Source of the DNA: Lentinula raphanica
Lineage: Eukaryota; Basidiomycota; Agaricomycetes; Agaricales; Omphalotaceae
DNA length: 64,000 nucleotides
Reading direction: 5' to 3'
Assembly: GCA_027919835.1 (NCBI GenBank)
Contig: JANVFP010000024.1
Coordinates: 1-64,000 of the forward strand
Position 1 is the stretch's first letter. Each line of letters starts with the position of its first letter. The translations under genes were made by a program, and so were the position numbers. The notes beneath the pieces are model-generated. The model was not told the origin of the DNA and made no database searches. It saw only the letters and a program-made list of their open reading frames with translations. Shown here in pieces: positions 12,500 to 22,961 of the stretch.

Positions 12500-13560
12500 C
12501 CACAGCCTTTCAACCTCAAACTTACCGCCTTCTCTGCCAACGCCGACCATTTCTCGCTTCCAGTCAATACTCAGCACTGACTTATGTCAGGCCAAGCTCT
12601 GAAGCAAATGATGGCGCTTTTGATGGTCCCAGAATCGGACGACACCATCATAAGCTCCAGTGAAAACTTGATGTGGGTCGCCCCGGTGGAAAGACATGAA
12701 GGAGTCGCATTGTGTAGGAGAGAACCTTAAGACGTCGTAGTTGAAGTTGCCTCGCGGACATCGTATAGCGTGACTGTTCGGTCCGTAGATAGGCTGCAAG
12801 GGCTGTATGTCCTTCTGAGTTTAGAGAAATATCTAAAAAGGGTTTCTCTGACGAGGTCTAAAGGACGAGATTGATTCATGAGTTTCTTCACTAATGAACA
12901 CATGGAAAGAAATGCTTACGATAGTGCGAATACAGACACTATTCTCATTGTCCCAAATCCTCACAGTGGGATCAAAGCCGCGACTATAGGTCTTGTCCTC
13001 AAAGTTATCGGGTAAGATAGGTATTCCAGATACAACCCGTGAGACACGAGCCAATTTCAACACCATAGTAAGTAGCTTTTCGTCTAACCGCAGATCCGCT
13101 CGTTCCACGCCTCTTTACGCTCGCATTCGTTTATTCAGAGACTTCATTGGCTACAGGGACTGTAGTGTCCCACAAACCGATGAGGGTATCCCACGAGGAA
13201 GTGAGTAGGTGGGTTCCAGAAGAGTTCGACGCGATTGAAGAAACAGGAGCAGTATGTAGATGTAATCTCGCGAGCGAGGGTGCGCTTTTGAATTTGTACG
13301 TCGCGTCTGGGGGGAGTGATATCTGAGTCAGTTGGGCGGTCAAATTGTGCGAGGATTCATCCGTTTCTGTGGCAGATTGTGGTTCGGGTATAATACACAG
13401 GAATGTAATAGGTGCAGCATGAACGAAATAATCGAAGAACCAGACGGTGGCATCGTAAGACGCGGTGATGAAATGACTGAGAGAGTTGTCTCCGTAAGGT
13501 ACTTATATGAGGAAAATTAGAGGAATTTGTAGTGAACGCGATAAAATTGTCAAGCTGTAA
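12500..13560 (-). pseudogene. YTM1/WDR12 relic (WD40 ribosome-biogenesis protein)
   Basis: Decayed copy of Ytm1, a WD40 protein of the complex with Nop7 and Erb1 that matures the 60S ribosomal subunit. Recognisable blocks are FITASYDATVWFFDYF, then SLPPDATYKFKSAPSLARLH and TSSWDTLIGLWDTTVP near 13,340-13,150. GFDPTVRIWDNENSVC follows near 12,980, then TDRTVTLYDVR, then GAYDGVVRFWD near 12,640 and a C-terminal VLSIDWK. A stop and frame change follow the second block, and further frame changes lie downstream. The N-terminal ubiquitin-like domain is missing. A GTAAGC donor after ...CIRTI suggests a retained intron, so it arose by DNA duplication rather than retrocopying. A working YTM1 should exist elsewhere in the genome. 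Confidence 0.8.
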
Positions 13561-13639
13561 GATGGGTTTATTACACAAATGCGTTACAAGTTCCATCGTG
13601 CAGGTACATTCCTGGAAACAGATTGTCAGCGAAGCTGAG

Positions 13640-14120
13640 CTGATAGAACTCGCCGACTTGGATAACGAGGGTACCAGGAAGATAAGCCGTAGGCAAGTAA
13701 TCCGAATTCAGACAAGAATGCTATATCAATCAATAACGAGCAAAAGCTCAAGAACGGGAGATGGAGGAACAAGTCCTCTAATAGCCAGGCTCAAGGCACT
13801 GGTCAAGCTTCGTCTTCATCGCAACCATCTTCCAGGAAATTCAACCCAAACAATTCGAGTCAATGACAATCGTTCGAACAAGAAAATTTTTCGAAGGAAG
13901 GAAGACACTTCGTTTGTCAGATGTAAAACGCGCCCAATATGACGCCGAAGGTCGTTGATATAAGTGTGGGCAAACGGGGTACTTCTCCAGAAACTGTCCC
14001 GCGAACAGCGTCGTGAAATCCAGTGGTAGCGAAAACGGTTCTCCTAGACTAGCTTTCCCTGGGACTCGGAATTCCGCGCTTGAACAACACCACCAAGACG
14101 GTGGTCGAACCTGTCCCATG
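13640..14120 (+). mobile_element. Retrotransposon gag zinc-knuckle relic
   Basis: In one plus-strand frame the text reads LRLSDVKRAQYDAEGR, a stop, then YKCGQTGYFSRNCPANSV. This is the end of an LTR-retrotransposon gag with a CCHC knuckle (C-X2-C-X4-H-X4-C). The first cysteine codon is TGA at 13,956-13,958 and the histidine is Tyr, so the knuckle is dead. An acidic, stop-ridden continuation with SLIEVSDSE lies at 14,270-14,450. No reverse transcriptase or LTR was found. Probably Ty3-like; the class is inferred only from the gag style. Confidence 0.65.
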
Positions 14121-14696
14121 TAGATATGATGGCATTAGGGTTCATTGACTTCAGATTTAGCCGAAACTCCTACGTTTAAGATCCTACTTATCCGACTCTT
14201 GTTCTCTAGTGGAACCTTTCGATGGTTTGTTCGTTTTCGAAGAGGAAGGAATTGAGAACGAAAACGATGACATACCTTCACTGATTGAAGTATCTGATTC
14301 CGAGTGCTAGGGTGAGAATGACTGGAATGATGATGTCAACGTATGAGAGACTCACATCGACGAGGACGATAATCAGCATGACCATTTTTTGGATGATCAT
14401 TGATGATGATGATTCCAGTCCTGGTGGTATGGCTGTCCCTTCGCCAGTGTCGAGCTCTGACTCTGACAACGAGGTTGACGATGAATGGAGTCCTTAGAAC
14501 GATGAGTTCCGTGGATTTGCAGGAGGTTTTGGATTCTGGGTCTGGGCCTGACTAGTCAAATTTAGGTTAATTCGAGTTCTGGACGAGGAACAAGGGAACT
14601 GGGAGAGATCATCGAGCAAGGGTTCGGGGACTCTGGAGAGATTTTGCTCACCGTCCGGAAGGAGCACACCTGCATCGCATCATACGAGCAAATACC

Positions 14697-15950
14697 ATAC
14701 GAGCATTACGGGCCTAACGCATGTTTGTTAACGGAGTGATAGCATGAATACTGTGATACGTAGCTTAGGGCTTTTTGCATATGAATTCATAATTTGTTGG
14801 ATTTTCATATTCGTAGATGGTTGTGAGCTTGGTTCGCTTCAAACTACACTTATAATTCAACACATATTGTATAATGTCCCCGGTACTATAACTGATGAAA
14901 GTTAGCGAAAGACTTTGAGAAAAAGAAGTGATATTCACCTCACGCCGTCGATGATCTAACGAAGTTAGGACGAACAATGTTCATCCAGTTGTACACCCAA
15001 TCGTCCGAAGATGAGAATACCTCCACGTGTTTTCTTCGGCCTGGAAGAAGAGAGCGTTGGTAAATAGGTGCGCGGAAACTGAAGAACATACAGTGGCGGC
15101 AGTAATCTTTGGGTCGCTCAGAGCATTCGAGCTCCAGAGAAAGATGCGCTAGCGACTCTGCGAAAGGGATTTTTGAATCGATATCTCGATATGGTTCATA
15201 CTTTGACTCACCTGCTCGACGTCTCCTCGTCGTAGCGATAGGATTCATCCGAATCCGATCTTCACAGGGGCATTGCTGGTCCCATTCCTTCCTACTCCGT
15301 TCGAAATCAGGGCTCATGCCCACCTTCCACCGGTAACCGTGATCAACGAAGGCATACAAAAAGCCCCCTCCATCTGCCGACGAGGTTGCGCGAGCCCGGC
15401 GAAACGCGTAGAGAGCGCGCAAGATGAGTTGATTCAATGGGAAGTTCAGAGTGTTGGTTAAGAATGGAGGATGATCTGGTTGTGAAGAGGGTGTGTTTAT
15501 TGGGAGCATGTGGATGTGGAAACGGGGCAAGCACCAGACTGTTGAGTTTGGAGGGTGGTGGATGGAATTAAGAAGGGTTTTGCCTACTGCCGATGGGATC
15601 AAAATGAATAATCGTCTGTGATCATTTGGCTTGAACAACTTCAAGGATCCTGGGAGACAAACACAAACAAAAAAAATGAATGAGATAACGAATACAAGGT
15701 TGATGAGTAGGATAAGAGAACGAACGAGGGTTGGATGTGTGACAAACAGAAGCAAAATCAATCAATACCTGAGATGTTGTTTTCAGTAGACTCACGCTCG
15801 ATTTCCTTCGGCGATACTTGTTCGATCATGCCTCCTCCCTCCTTAGTGACGATCTCCGGCTTTTGGGATCCGCCGAGGATTCCGTAGGTGGTTCTTTTAA
15901 CACTGCCGCTTGTACCGATCGCGAAGACGCCGATCTTGGATGGCGCTACC
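14697..15950 (+). repeat. Direct segmental duplication, right copy
   Basis: Partner of 8,520-9,840, same orientation, start-to-start distance about 6.2 kb. It contains the readable T5orf172 gene copy. Outside these limits the flanks no longer match. Confidence 0.8.
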
Positions 15951-16100
15951 TGGTCCGGAACAATCCCTTGAGGCAGACTGAATCCAGGAACGTGAGCGGG
16001 AGGAGCGGGAGGAGCAGGAGCAGGAGGAGCAGGAGGAGCAAGAGGAGAAGAAGAATGAGAAGAATTTTTTGAACAGGTTTCGAAGACGAATTCCAAGCGC
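14940..16100 (-). CDS. T5orf172 / GIY-YIG-like domain protein
   Basis: Agaricomycete protein with the phage T5 Orf172-type DNA-binding or GIY-YIG-like domain; biological role unknown. The last exon (15,649-14,940) carries LYAFVDHGYRWKVGMSPDFE, then CPCEDRIRMNPIATTRRRRA, then AHLSLELECSERPKDYC and a KHVEVF motif, the usual order for the family. The preceding exon contains IGVFAIGTSG and KPEIVTKEGGGM and probably ends at 15,796 with a GTGAGT donor also present in the duplicate copy, giving a 146-nt intron. A donor nearer 15,770 is also possible. The hydrophobic stretch just before the last exon is intron, not a membrane segment. The 5' part is uncertain because of frame changes caused by a 140-bp tandem repeat. 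Confidence 0.7.
15994..16050 (+). repeat. GGAGCA/GGAGCG hexamer tract
   Basis: Short simple repeat. On the minus strand it encodes an Ala-Pro-rich segment (APPAPPAPAPPAPP) in the exon upstream of the T5orf172 domain. Confidence 0.8.
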
Positions 16101-16340
16101 CTGAGGGAGCAACGGAAGCATGGCCGGCGTCGTTTGGGGTCGTAGATGCCGTGAGATTATCGCTTTCGCTTGAGAATCCTAAGTCCATGACAGAGGATAC
16201 AGGCATTTTTGAACAGGTTTTGAAGACGAATTCCAAGCGTCTGGGGGAGGAACGGAAGCATGACTAGCGTCGTTGGAGGTCGTAGATGCCGTGAGATCAT
16301 CGCTTGAGAATCCTAGGTCCATAAAACCAAGCTTGCCTGA
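16070..16340 (-). repeat. 140-bp tandem duplication within coding sequence
   Basis: Two units start at about 16,071 and 16,211. Each contains TGAACAGGTTT, GACGAATTCCAAGCG, GGAACGGAAGCATG or its close variant, and GTCGTAGATGCCGTGAGAT. The minus-strand protein text, MDLGFSS followed by LTASTT and AWNSSSKPVQK, appears twice. The period of 140 is not a multiple of three, so the two units are read in different frames. Confidence 0.8.
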
Positions 16341-16774
16341 CCCAAATTTGCTACCCAAATCGAACTTAGATTTCTTGCTGTTCGTGAAGGCAGGAGCTTT
16401 CAGCATTCCGAATTCTTCGTTATTGTCATCGTTGGTTTCTTCGTCATCTATACCAGAGTCAAGTTCATCTCCGTTGAAGTTGCGGTAGCCTGTGTGCCCG
16501 CCTCTGATAAGTCTTGGGTAGCGTTTTCGTCTTTGATTTCGAGTTCCATCATCAGGTCATGTGTAATCTCTATGCTCGCCTCCGTCTCAGCAGGCTCATG
16601 CTCCTGAACAACACCGGCAGCAACAACAACCTTCCGGTTTTCCACAGTTTCGAACTTCAGCTGAGTTTTCTGTCAAGGTGGTTATAATAGATGCACCTTC
16701 TTTCTCGCTCTTCGGCTCTGTGTCTTTCATCAGAACGAAGTTGCGGTTGCGTCCGTCAGAGTCATATTCGACGC
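16341..16774 (-). other. Acidic minus-strand exons, unassigned
   Basis: Two acidic minus-strand stretches are open. One reads about 16,640-16,460 (VVQEHEPAETEASIEITHDL), and one reads about 16,440-16,330 (DDEETNDDNNEEFGMLKAP then KKSKFDLGSKFG). They may be 5' exons of the T5orf172 gene or 3' exons of the upstream gene. No family is recognised. Confidence 0.35.
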
Positions 16775-17519
16775 TCAGATCAACAATTCGTTGCCTGTCA
16801 ACACTCGAGCGTAAGATGTGTCCTTCCTTAGGACTCGGGCTGGCACTTCTAAAACTCCGTGGACGTAGCAGTCGTCTGTGCACTTCATCACAGTTGATTC
16901 GAAGACGAATACCAAATGGATTGCCACTTCCATGGGGAGAAAGTGGAGATCAAGAACGCATCGCAGGGGATGGCATCCGATGCGGAGCAGAGCTTGGGAT
17001 GGGTGGAAGAGGCGATCGACGTTTGAATTAGTGATAGCAAATTTCGCAATGCCATAGTCGTTTGTATTGGTAACAATTTGACGCAAGGTCATGTCTTCAG
17101 ATTCTACTTTGGCTGGAGTCAATCGAGGCGTCTTTGCGTTGTTATTGATGTTCCCTTTGCTCGTGAAGCGTAGAAGTTGATGGCGAGACGCTCGTGGCGA
17201 CCGAACAAGGATTGCGAAGGGTTGTCCGGGAATATCCAGCCACGCTGAACGAGGAAGGCACGCAAGGTCTCTCAAGCAGATCTACAACTTTCGTATCGAG
17301 TGGTAGATTGTCGAAATAGTGAGCCAAACCCAAGTTGCCGAGAACATGTTCAAAGGCATCGCCATTTTGAACGTAATGATGAAGTTCGAGGGGTATAGCA
17401 TGCATCTATGATGTCCAAGATGTGAATGACCAGTGTGTGATGAAATAATGAGAACGTACATGACATTCCTCGGGTGATAGACGTGGTGGGTACACTAGTA
17501 CGACCAAGCTAACCGACAT
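16775..17519 (-). pseudogene. Unrecognised gene with frame break
   Basis: A start at 17,519 gives MSVSLVVLVYPPRLSPEECH, a GT-AG intron (17,459-17,406), then MHAIPLELHHYVQNGDAFEH and DNLPLDTKVVDLLE. The sense then continues in another frame as RDLACLPRSAWLDIPGQPFA, near 17,270, followed by TSKGNIN and VTNTNDYGIAKFAITNS. The break at 17,270-17,280 is one or two bases wide with no splice signal. I recognise the block only as a conserved-looking mushroom protein of unknown function. Further frame changes near 16,800 make the 3' end unclear. Confidence 0.5.
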
Positions 17520-17522
17520 CCG

Positions 17523-18015
17523 CAACTGAGAAGAAATCTTCGACTTTAGCAGACTCAGCTACTCCGTGTAATTGTGGTGCCTTCCTTCCGAGACCCCTCT
17601 TCTTCCTTCTGGTCGAACTGGAATTACCCAAAACTTGAGCGGCGTGATCGAGGCGGGTATTATTGGCACATTCAATCGCAGTGATACTTTGAAAGGGCGA
17701 CGACGATGGTTGTGTGGACAGGGAGACACCACCGATACTTCTGGATGAAACTGCCGAGCGCATTCTAAGTGGTGACATGTACGAAGACACCGGCGGTGTA
17801 GGCTGAGACTGGGAAGCCGATGCCGTGGAACCTGCTTCCGCTCGTGGGACTACAGCGGAAATACCTGATACTGGAGCAGGAAGATGGCCGGAATCGCCAG
17901 GAATTGAAGAGATTGGCGCAACTGCCGTAGGTGCAGGAGGTACAGGCGTGACTGCCGTAGGCGTAGACGCAGTGGCGATCGTCGTAGGAGTAGGTTGGGG
18001 ATTCTGAGCGAACAT
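17523..18015 (-). other. Low-complexity Pro/Thr/Ala/Ser-rich reading frame
   Basis: Open frame starting MFAQNPQPTPTTIATASTPT. It is rich in Pro, Thr, Ala and Ser and ends with a basic STRRKKRGLGRK patch. It could be the first exon of the gene that follows on the same strand, but no donor and acceptor pair keeps the frame. No domain is seen. Confidence 0.4.
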
Positions 18016-18162
18016 CGTTTGGAACGACTACTGCATTAACTGTGAGTAGTCCATATCATGGGTTGGACAAGAAAAAGAGCGTTGGGCAAAGTTTATAGGC
18101 AGAATATAACGTAGGAGGGACTGACGAGACGTGGGGGTGTCTATTGCAGCCCATATAGATGA

Positions 18163-18697
18163 TTGCGAGCGAAGCGAAGCAACTGGTATACAAGTGTGGG
18201 TGAGCCGCTTATTCCCGCTACCCTTTAGGGTAGAAGGGTTTTATGGTCCAGTTCGATTTTCCGTTGGCTGAGATTTACAAGGTATTCACCGTAGCACGGT
18301 GATGTGCTCGCGAAGCTTAATCCCAGTTGAGAGCAATTTCTAATGAGTCTGATTGAGTACTCTGAAAAGTATTTGAGTAGAAGATGAAGGGGGAAAAGCA
18401 CAAAACTCACCCAGATGTGGCGGCACCTCTGAATCTTCCAATTTCTCTCAGTAAAACACACAAAGCTCAAAAATTGGAAGAATCACATCATTCAAAAGTG
18501 TGTAGACTGGTTCGGGCACTTGAGGCAAGCATACTTCTGAGAGCATTAGGAAAAATATGAGGAATTGAACGCAGAAGGAGGCATATATCTCAAAACGAGC
18601 AAAATTCTATCGTTGCCCCGTTTTTGCCAAACAAGTACAAACTCAGACTACACTCTACGGTCCTCACATGAACCCAGTTGCTTCGCTTCGCTCGCAA
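18163..18697. mobile_element. Short element with 24-bp perfect inverted ends (MITE candidate)
   Basis: The 24 bp at 18,163-18,186, beginning TTGCGAGCGAAGCG, recur perfectly in inverse at 18,674-18,697. The enclosed 535-bp segment has no coding capacity and contains a small CACCG-TAG-CACGGTG hairpin near 18,288. No target-site duplication is obvious next to the ends, so the superfamily is unassigned. Confidence 0.6.
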
Positions 18698-19039
18698 AAA
18701 AATTCGAAAAGTTATTATCAAATATCCTCAATCGCATCCAAGTACGTACTTAGTCAATTTTGGTTCGTGAAGGTGAAAATTTTGTCCCCATTGCTGTCAT
18801 ATTCCCGATTCCACGCTTGGTCCTTCGAAAGCCCTACTCTATTCTGACTGTGTCTTGACTGACTTTTGACTGAAGGAAGGAAGGAAGGTGGTCAACAGAA
18901 GTATAATTTCCGACTTGCTGATATCTCTTGTATGACGTTGATATACACCCTCTGCACTCTTACTATCCAGTACGATTCCTGATTCAGGGTCTGGTCCTCT
19001 TCAAGGATTTAGTTGGTCAGTACTACACATCTCGGACTC

Positions 19040-19090
19040 CTTGTTGGCTGAGCCATCTCTTCGGACCGAAGAGATGGCTCAGCCAACAAG
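19040..19090. repeat. Perfect 51-bp palindrome (25-bp arms, 1-nt centre)
   Basis: The left arm CTTGTTGGCTGAGCCATCTC plus TTCGG is exactly complementary to the right arm across a single central A at 19,065. Pairing stops abruptly at 19,039/19,091. No flanking repeat explains it. Confidence 0.95.
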
Positions 19091-19154
19091 AATAGTGCGT
19101 AAGTACTCAAAGTGACACAAATGCATCGGTAGAGAAGACAAATTGCGAACATAC

Positions 19155-20953
19155 TTATGTCAAGAGAGGGCAAAATCGATAATCGCTGTCACCGGATACC
19201 TGTAAAAAGATTGGTTCCAGAGAGGAGTGCATAACGACCTCGGAAAGCGTGGCTTGGCAACTTTCATAGATGATGATAGAGTGGTGAGGAAAGAGTCGGT
19301 CTGTGGATTCTTGTCTCCCACTGAATCTCTCAGTGTTGGGCCAACAACATGATATGTGAGACACAGCTGGCGGAAATTAAGTTAGTCTGGCAGCCAAGGA
19401 CTGGTCGGAGGTACTAGGAGATACTTTGTGCGGACTCCTAGTAACAAACGCGTCGAACTATCAGACGGCTAGCTGACTCCGGAGGCATCTGAAACCAGCA
19501 CCTTAATACCTTCGTCATTCGCCAAGCGTTGCACCTAAGTATTACAGACTTTATGATTCTTGGTAAGAGTACTGGAAGAGATTGATGTTGTACAATAAGT
19601 ATGTACAGCACCTTCAACTGTCGCTCGGCTGGACGTTGACAAAGGTGGGTGAGTACAAAATTTCCGTACAGAAAAATAGACAAATGAGGAAAATACGACA
19701 GGAACCAAAAAACCATAAGGGGTACATAAGATTGAGTTATATGTTCCATCGTAGTACATCGTTCTCGTGGGGGAAGTTATTCAAAGGAAATTTGATGTTA
19801 TATGTCGACGAAAGTGTACTTAAAGGGATGGTCCGGACAGAGTCTTGGTGACGAATGATTTCAATCAGTCTGTTACGCAATAGACGGAGGGTTTCGCTGG
19901 GAACACCTGTAGGAGGTATCCACGGAGAGTTTAGAAACGCTATCATGAGGGCGGTGGATGCAAGATTGGATGGACAAAAACCGACTAGATTCTTCTGCAG
20001 GCTTGTGCATAAATGGCAGCAGTTCGTGCTGATACCGCCGGAGCCCTGAACGTCCTGAAATTGGCCCGCAGTAAGAGAAGTCAATATCTGAGAGGTCTGA
20101 ACAGAGTTGGGTTTAACTGACCAGATCGACTTCTTCGTGGGTGTATTCCATGAGGGCAGCTTCTGTGTGTATTACCGCAGAACGAGATATATAACGCAGA
20201 GCGCGCACAGCACGGGGTTCAGGTTTTTTAGAGGTGATAGCGTGTAAAACTGCGGCTGCCTCCTCTTTGCTGCAGACAAAGAAGTCACCGGTGGTTTGTA
20301 GGGAACTGAACCATTTCACGTCGAGGTGCTTTTGACCAAGAAGTTTCCCAGTATGATGAGTTAAGAATATAGCTGCGGAGTACCAGCTAGTGACCTTGTT
20401 GACCGCTTGCAGTGCTCGAAGATAGGCAAGGCCATTTCCGGAACCGGTGGCTAAAAAAGAAACTCAGGTTGGCAATTGCGGTGCACAATTATCATGCCAT
20501 ACCAGCGTCTTGTTTGTCTACATCGAAGCACTGAAGATAACCATTATTTTCTACGAGACATCAATTCGCAATGATCTTATTAGAAGATCAGAGCATACCG
20601 GTTTTAGCCCAAGCTTCACGCAACTCCAGGATCGGGAGCGAAATAACGTATACCCAGATGGGGTGCAAACGGTATAATAGGCAGACATGGGCGGAAAGGC
20701 GGAAAACATTAGGCTTGATTTGATTAACGTCAGAGTTCAATGATATGATTACTTGGGCCCTTTCCTCTAGTTTCTGCCAGATGGTTTTAAGCAACTCGAT
20801 CCAATTGGCTAAGTTGGAAGCTGCAACTGAAAATCGGTGGTGGCGACCTTTTTTGGGTTTGGTGTAATCGATTTTAAACTCCCTCAACAACTCGATTTCA
20901 TCGTTGTTAAGACTTATTTCGAACGGACGTGGTGGAAGCTCTTGGGCTCGCAT
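19155..20953 (-). CDS. Unrecognised multi-exon protein
   Basis: The first good block starts MRAQELPPRPFEISLNNDEI and continues RHHRFSVAASNLANWIELL, HVCLLYRLHPIWVYVISLP and LELREAWAKTG. An intron of about 150 nt ending TTTTTTAG follows. The next exon reads TGSGNGLAYLRALQAVNK, LTHHTGKLLGQKHLDVKW and KEEAAAVLHAITSKKPEPRA. Another intron ends near 20,058, then comes GGISTNCCHLCTSLQKNLVG. The 3' end between 19,900 and 19,155 is unclear. No domain is recognised; the coherent exons suggest a real, perhaps partly decayed, fungal gene. Confidence 0.45.
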
Positions 20954-21129
20954 TTGACACTACGCCACCAGGCAGATTTTGTGGCTGAAAAAGGTATTGG
21001 GAAAGGGTTTGGGAATACTCATCTTTTGCAGTTCATTTTTTGCTTGAATAAAATTGAAAATCTCTTCGGGGATAGTTCTCCACAATAATCACCTTTTGCT
21101 GTCAATATCTTGCCTGGATTTTGTCTTGA

Positions 21130-21480
21130 TAAGGTATACTTTATACGCTCGTGAAAGAATACTTTTTGCCATTATAATATCGAGTGTATAAAGGACTGAA
21201 GAATAGACCATTTTTCAAAGCATTATTCGATGGATAATGCTTACCTTTCTCGGCTGAAATTAGTCTTGAGTTTCTTTGATTTATTCTGGTGGAATTAATT
21301 TAATTATTTTCTGGAAAAACAAAACGGTCGATTTGCGGGAGATGAATGGAAGGTGAGTGGGAGATGAACGGGAGCTAACCAGACGAGTGGCTCCCTATGA
21401 ACTCACCATGAACTCCCTATAAACTTGTGCTCTTCCAGCAACACGGACAATGAGATCACAGTAGTCGGGACTCAGGATAT
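21130..21480 (+). repeat. Dispersed repeat, copy A
   Basis: This AT-rich then GC-richer segment matches the reverse complement of 43,010-43,330. Shared landmarks include CTGGAAAAACAAAACGG versus CAGGAAAAACAAAACGG, GGGAGATGAACGGGAG, CCAGACGAGTGGCTCCC and TCGGCTGAA. No coding capacity. Probably a non-autonomous mobile element; its ends are not defined. Confidence 0.7.
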
Positions 21481-21544
21481 AACATCCTATGAAATTTGTC
21501 AATCTATTCCATCGAGCTCGTCAATGTTTGTACTGGCTGCTCTA

Positions 21545-22173
21545 CTATATTGAAAGCTCTCGTGAGGAAAAGGAACATTTACACAGATAGTATTCGAGAC
21601 GATAACAGCAGTAATACAAGATATAAGCAAACAATACAGCTCCGACGAACAGTACAACAGGTCCCACTATATATTCGTCTGAATAAGACCCACTTCCCTC
21701 TGCATACTTGGCCGTTATATGTAGTCTGAAATGCATGATTGACAGCAAGCTCATACTGATCCTGCGAGGATATTTGTTAGCATGGATCATAGAACACGAA
21801 AACGGCGCGCTGATGTTTACCTTTCCTGCCCTGTTATGCTTGCTTGCGCCCTTCGAACACAAAACTTGCGGCGGGCTTGCCTCGTACTTGTTGCGGATCG
21901 CATACCACGCCTATGAACGCAAAGAATGGATTTATTTCGATGCATCGCTTCAGAGAATCCATGGCGTACCTTGTGAAAGAATTTGAGCCCACAATGATTG
22001 TGTTCCAGAGGCGTACAGAAAGAGGAGCTGAGCAAGGAGAAGAGATGAATTGGCTGGAGGAATTGTGGAAGAATTGCAAGAAATAGAGCCTTGACGACAA
22101 CTCGTAAGCCCGGAGACATCACAGCTTGCTGATGCGTTTCAAGGGAAGAAAAGAGACCGAAGAATGTGAGCAC
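21545..22173 (-). CDS. Unrecognised membrane-protein fragment
   Basis: Minus-strand exons encode a hydrophobic stretch (VVVKALFLAILPQFLQPIHL), an intron (GTACGCCATGG...CATAG), then CSKGASKHNRAGK. A later exon reads GSYSDEYIVGPVVLFVGAVL followed by AYILYYCCY, a clear membrane segment. The order suggests a small multi-pass protein, but no family is recognised and the 5' end is not resolved. Confidence 0.4.
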
Positions 22174-22961
22174 AACGGCCTACATAGAAAAAAGCCACAT
22201 ACCAGCCCACATAATTCTGATGAAGACGGCACAATTCCATAGTCCATAGAGGTTTGAGATAAAACAGCCCAAAAACGTGCCAGATAAAGTTTTTGCAGCC
22301 AACAGAGCCTTGCCTAGATGAGAGGCTGGGCGTCTGTGGCTACAAGTCATACAGCTAGACCAGAAGAAACGCTTTGAAACGCTTTGAAGAGTAAACCTAT
22401 AGAGTGGTTAGCTGCAGAACACCTTACCGAAGGATTTTCCCTACGTACGCGTCCAAGACTTTTTCAGTTCTTGGAAAGAATGGCCCAGCGAGAGATTGTA
22501 GCGAGAAATTTCCGCGATGTAGCGAGGAACTTGAGTCTTCGAGGATGTAGACAGAGAACGACAGGTGAACAGGTAAAGTTCTCACGGATAACTGCCCTAA
22601 ACTTACTCTAAACGGTCCAAGTTCTCACGAAACCATGCATCGTACGACGTACATTCATGTCCCGACTCGCGACCATGGCGCCTTCTCCATCCGATCCCTT
22701 ATACTCTTTTCAAGACATATATTCTGAACGAGGACCCTATCATATTCAAAATACCTTCGTGTTTCTTTGTATTCTCCAATCATCAAGACAAATTATGGAT
22801 CAGTCAATCCCCTTTGTGGTATACCCTCGTGCACCGGCTACCGCTTTGCTTTGTTTCGAGACTCTTAAAAACTGTCTGCCCGTTGTCCCGTTCAACTTCA
22901 TTCCCTCTCTTCCTCTGCCACTCGCTACTGACACTGCAACCAAGTCCAACGTCTTGTATGT
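22174..22961 (+). other. Upstream region of the RING gene
   Basis: No convincing gene. An open plus-strand frame from about 22,657 runs to a stop overlapping the RING gene ATG by four bases. It has no recognisable domain and a hydrophobic, unstructured composition, so it is more likely 5' flank. Pyrimidine-rich TTCCCTCTCTTCCTCTGCC near 22,900 resembles a fungal transcription start context. Confidence 0.3.

Noticed and set aside
15650..15761. Apparent N-terminal membrane segment before the T5orf172 domain
   Set aside because: It is intronic: the hydrophobic codons come from a pyrimidine-rich intron ending in CTCCCAG, and the duplicate copy has the same donor and acceptor.
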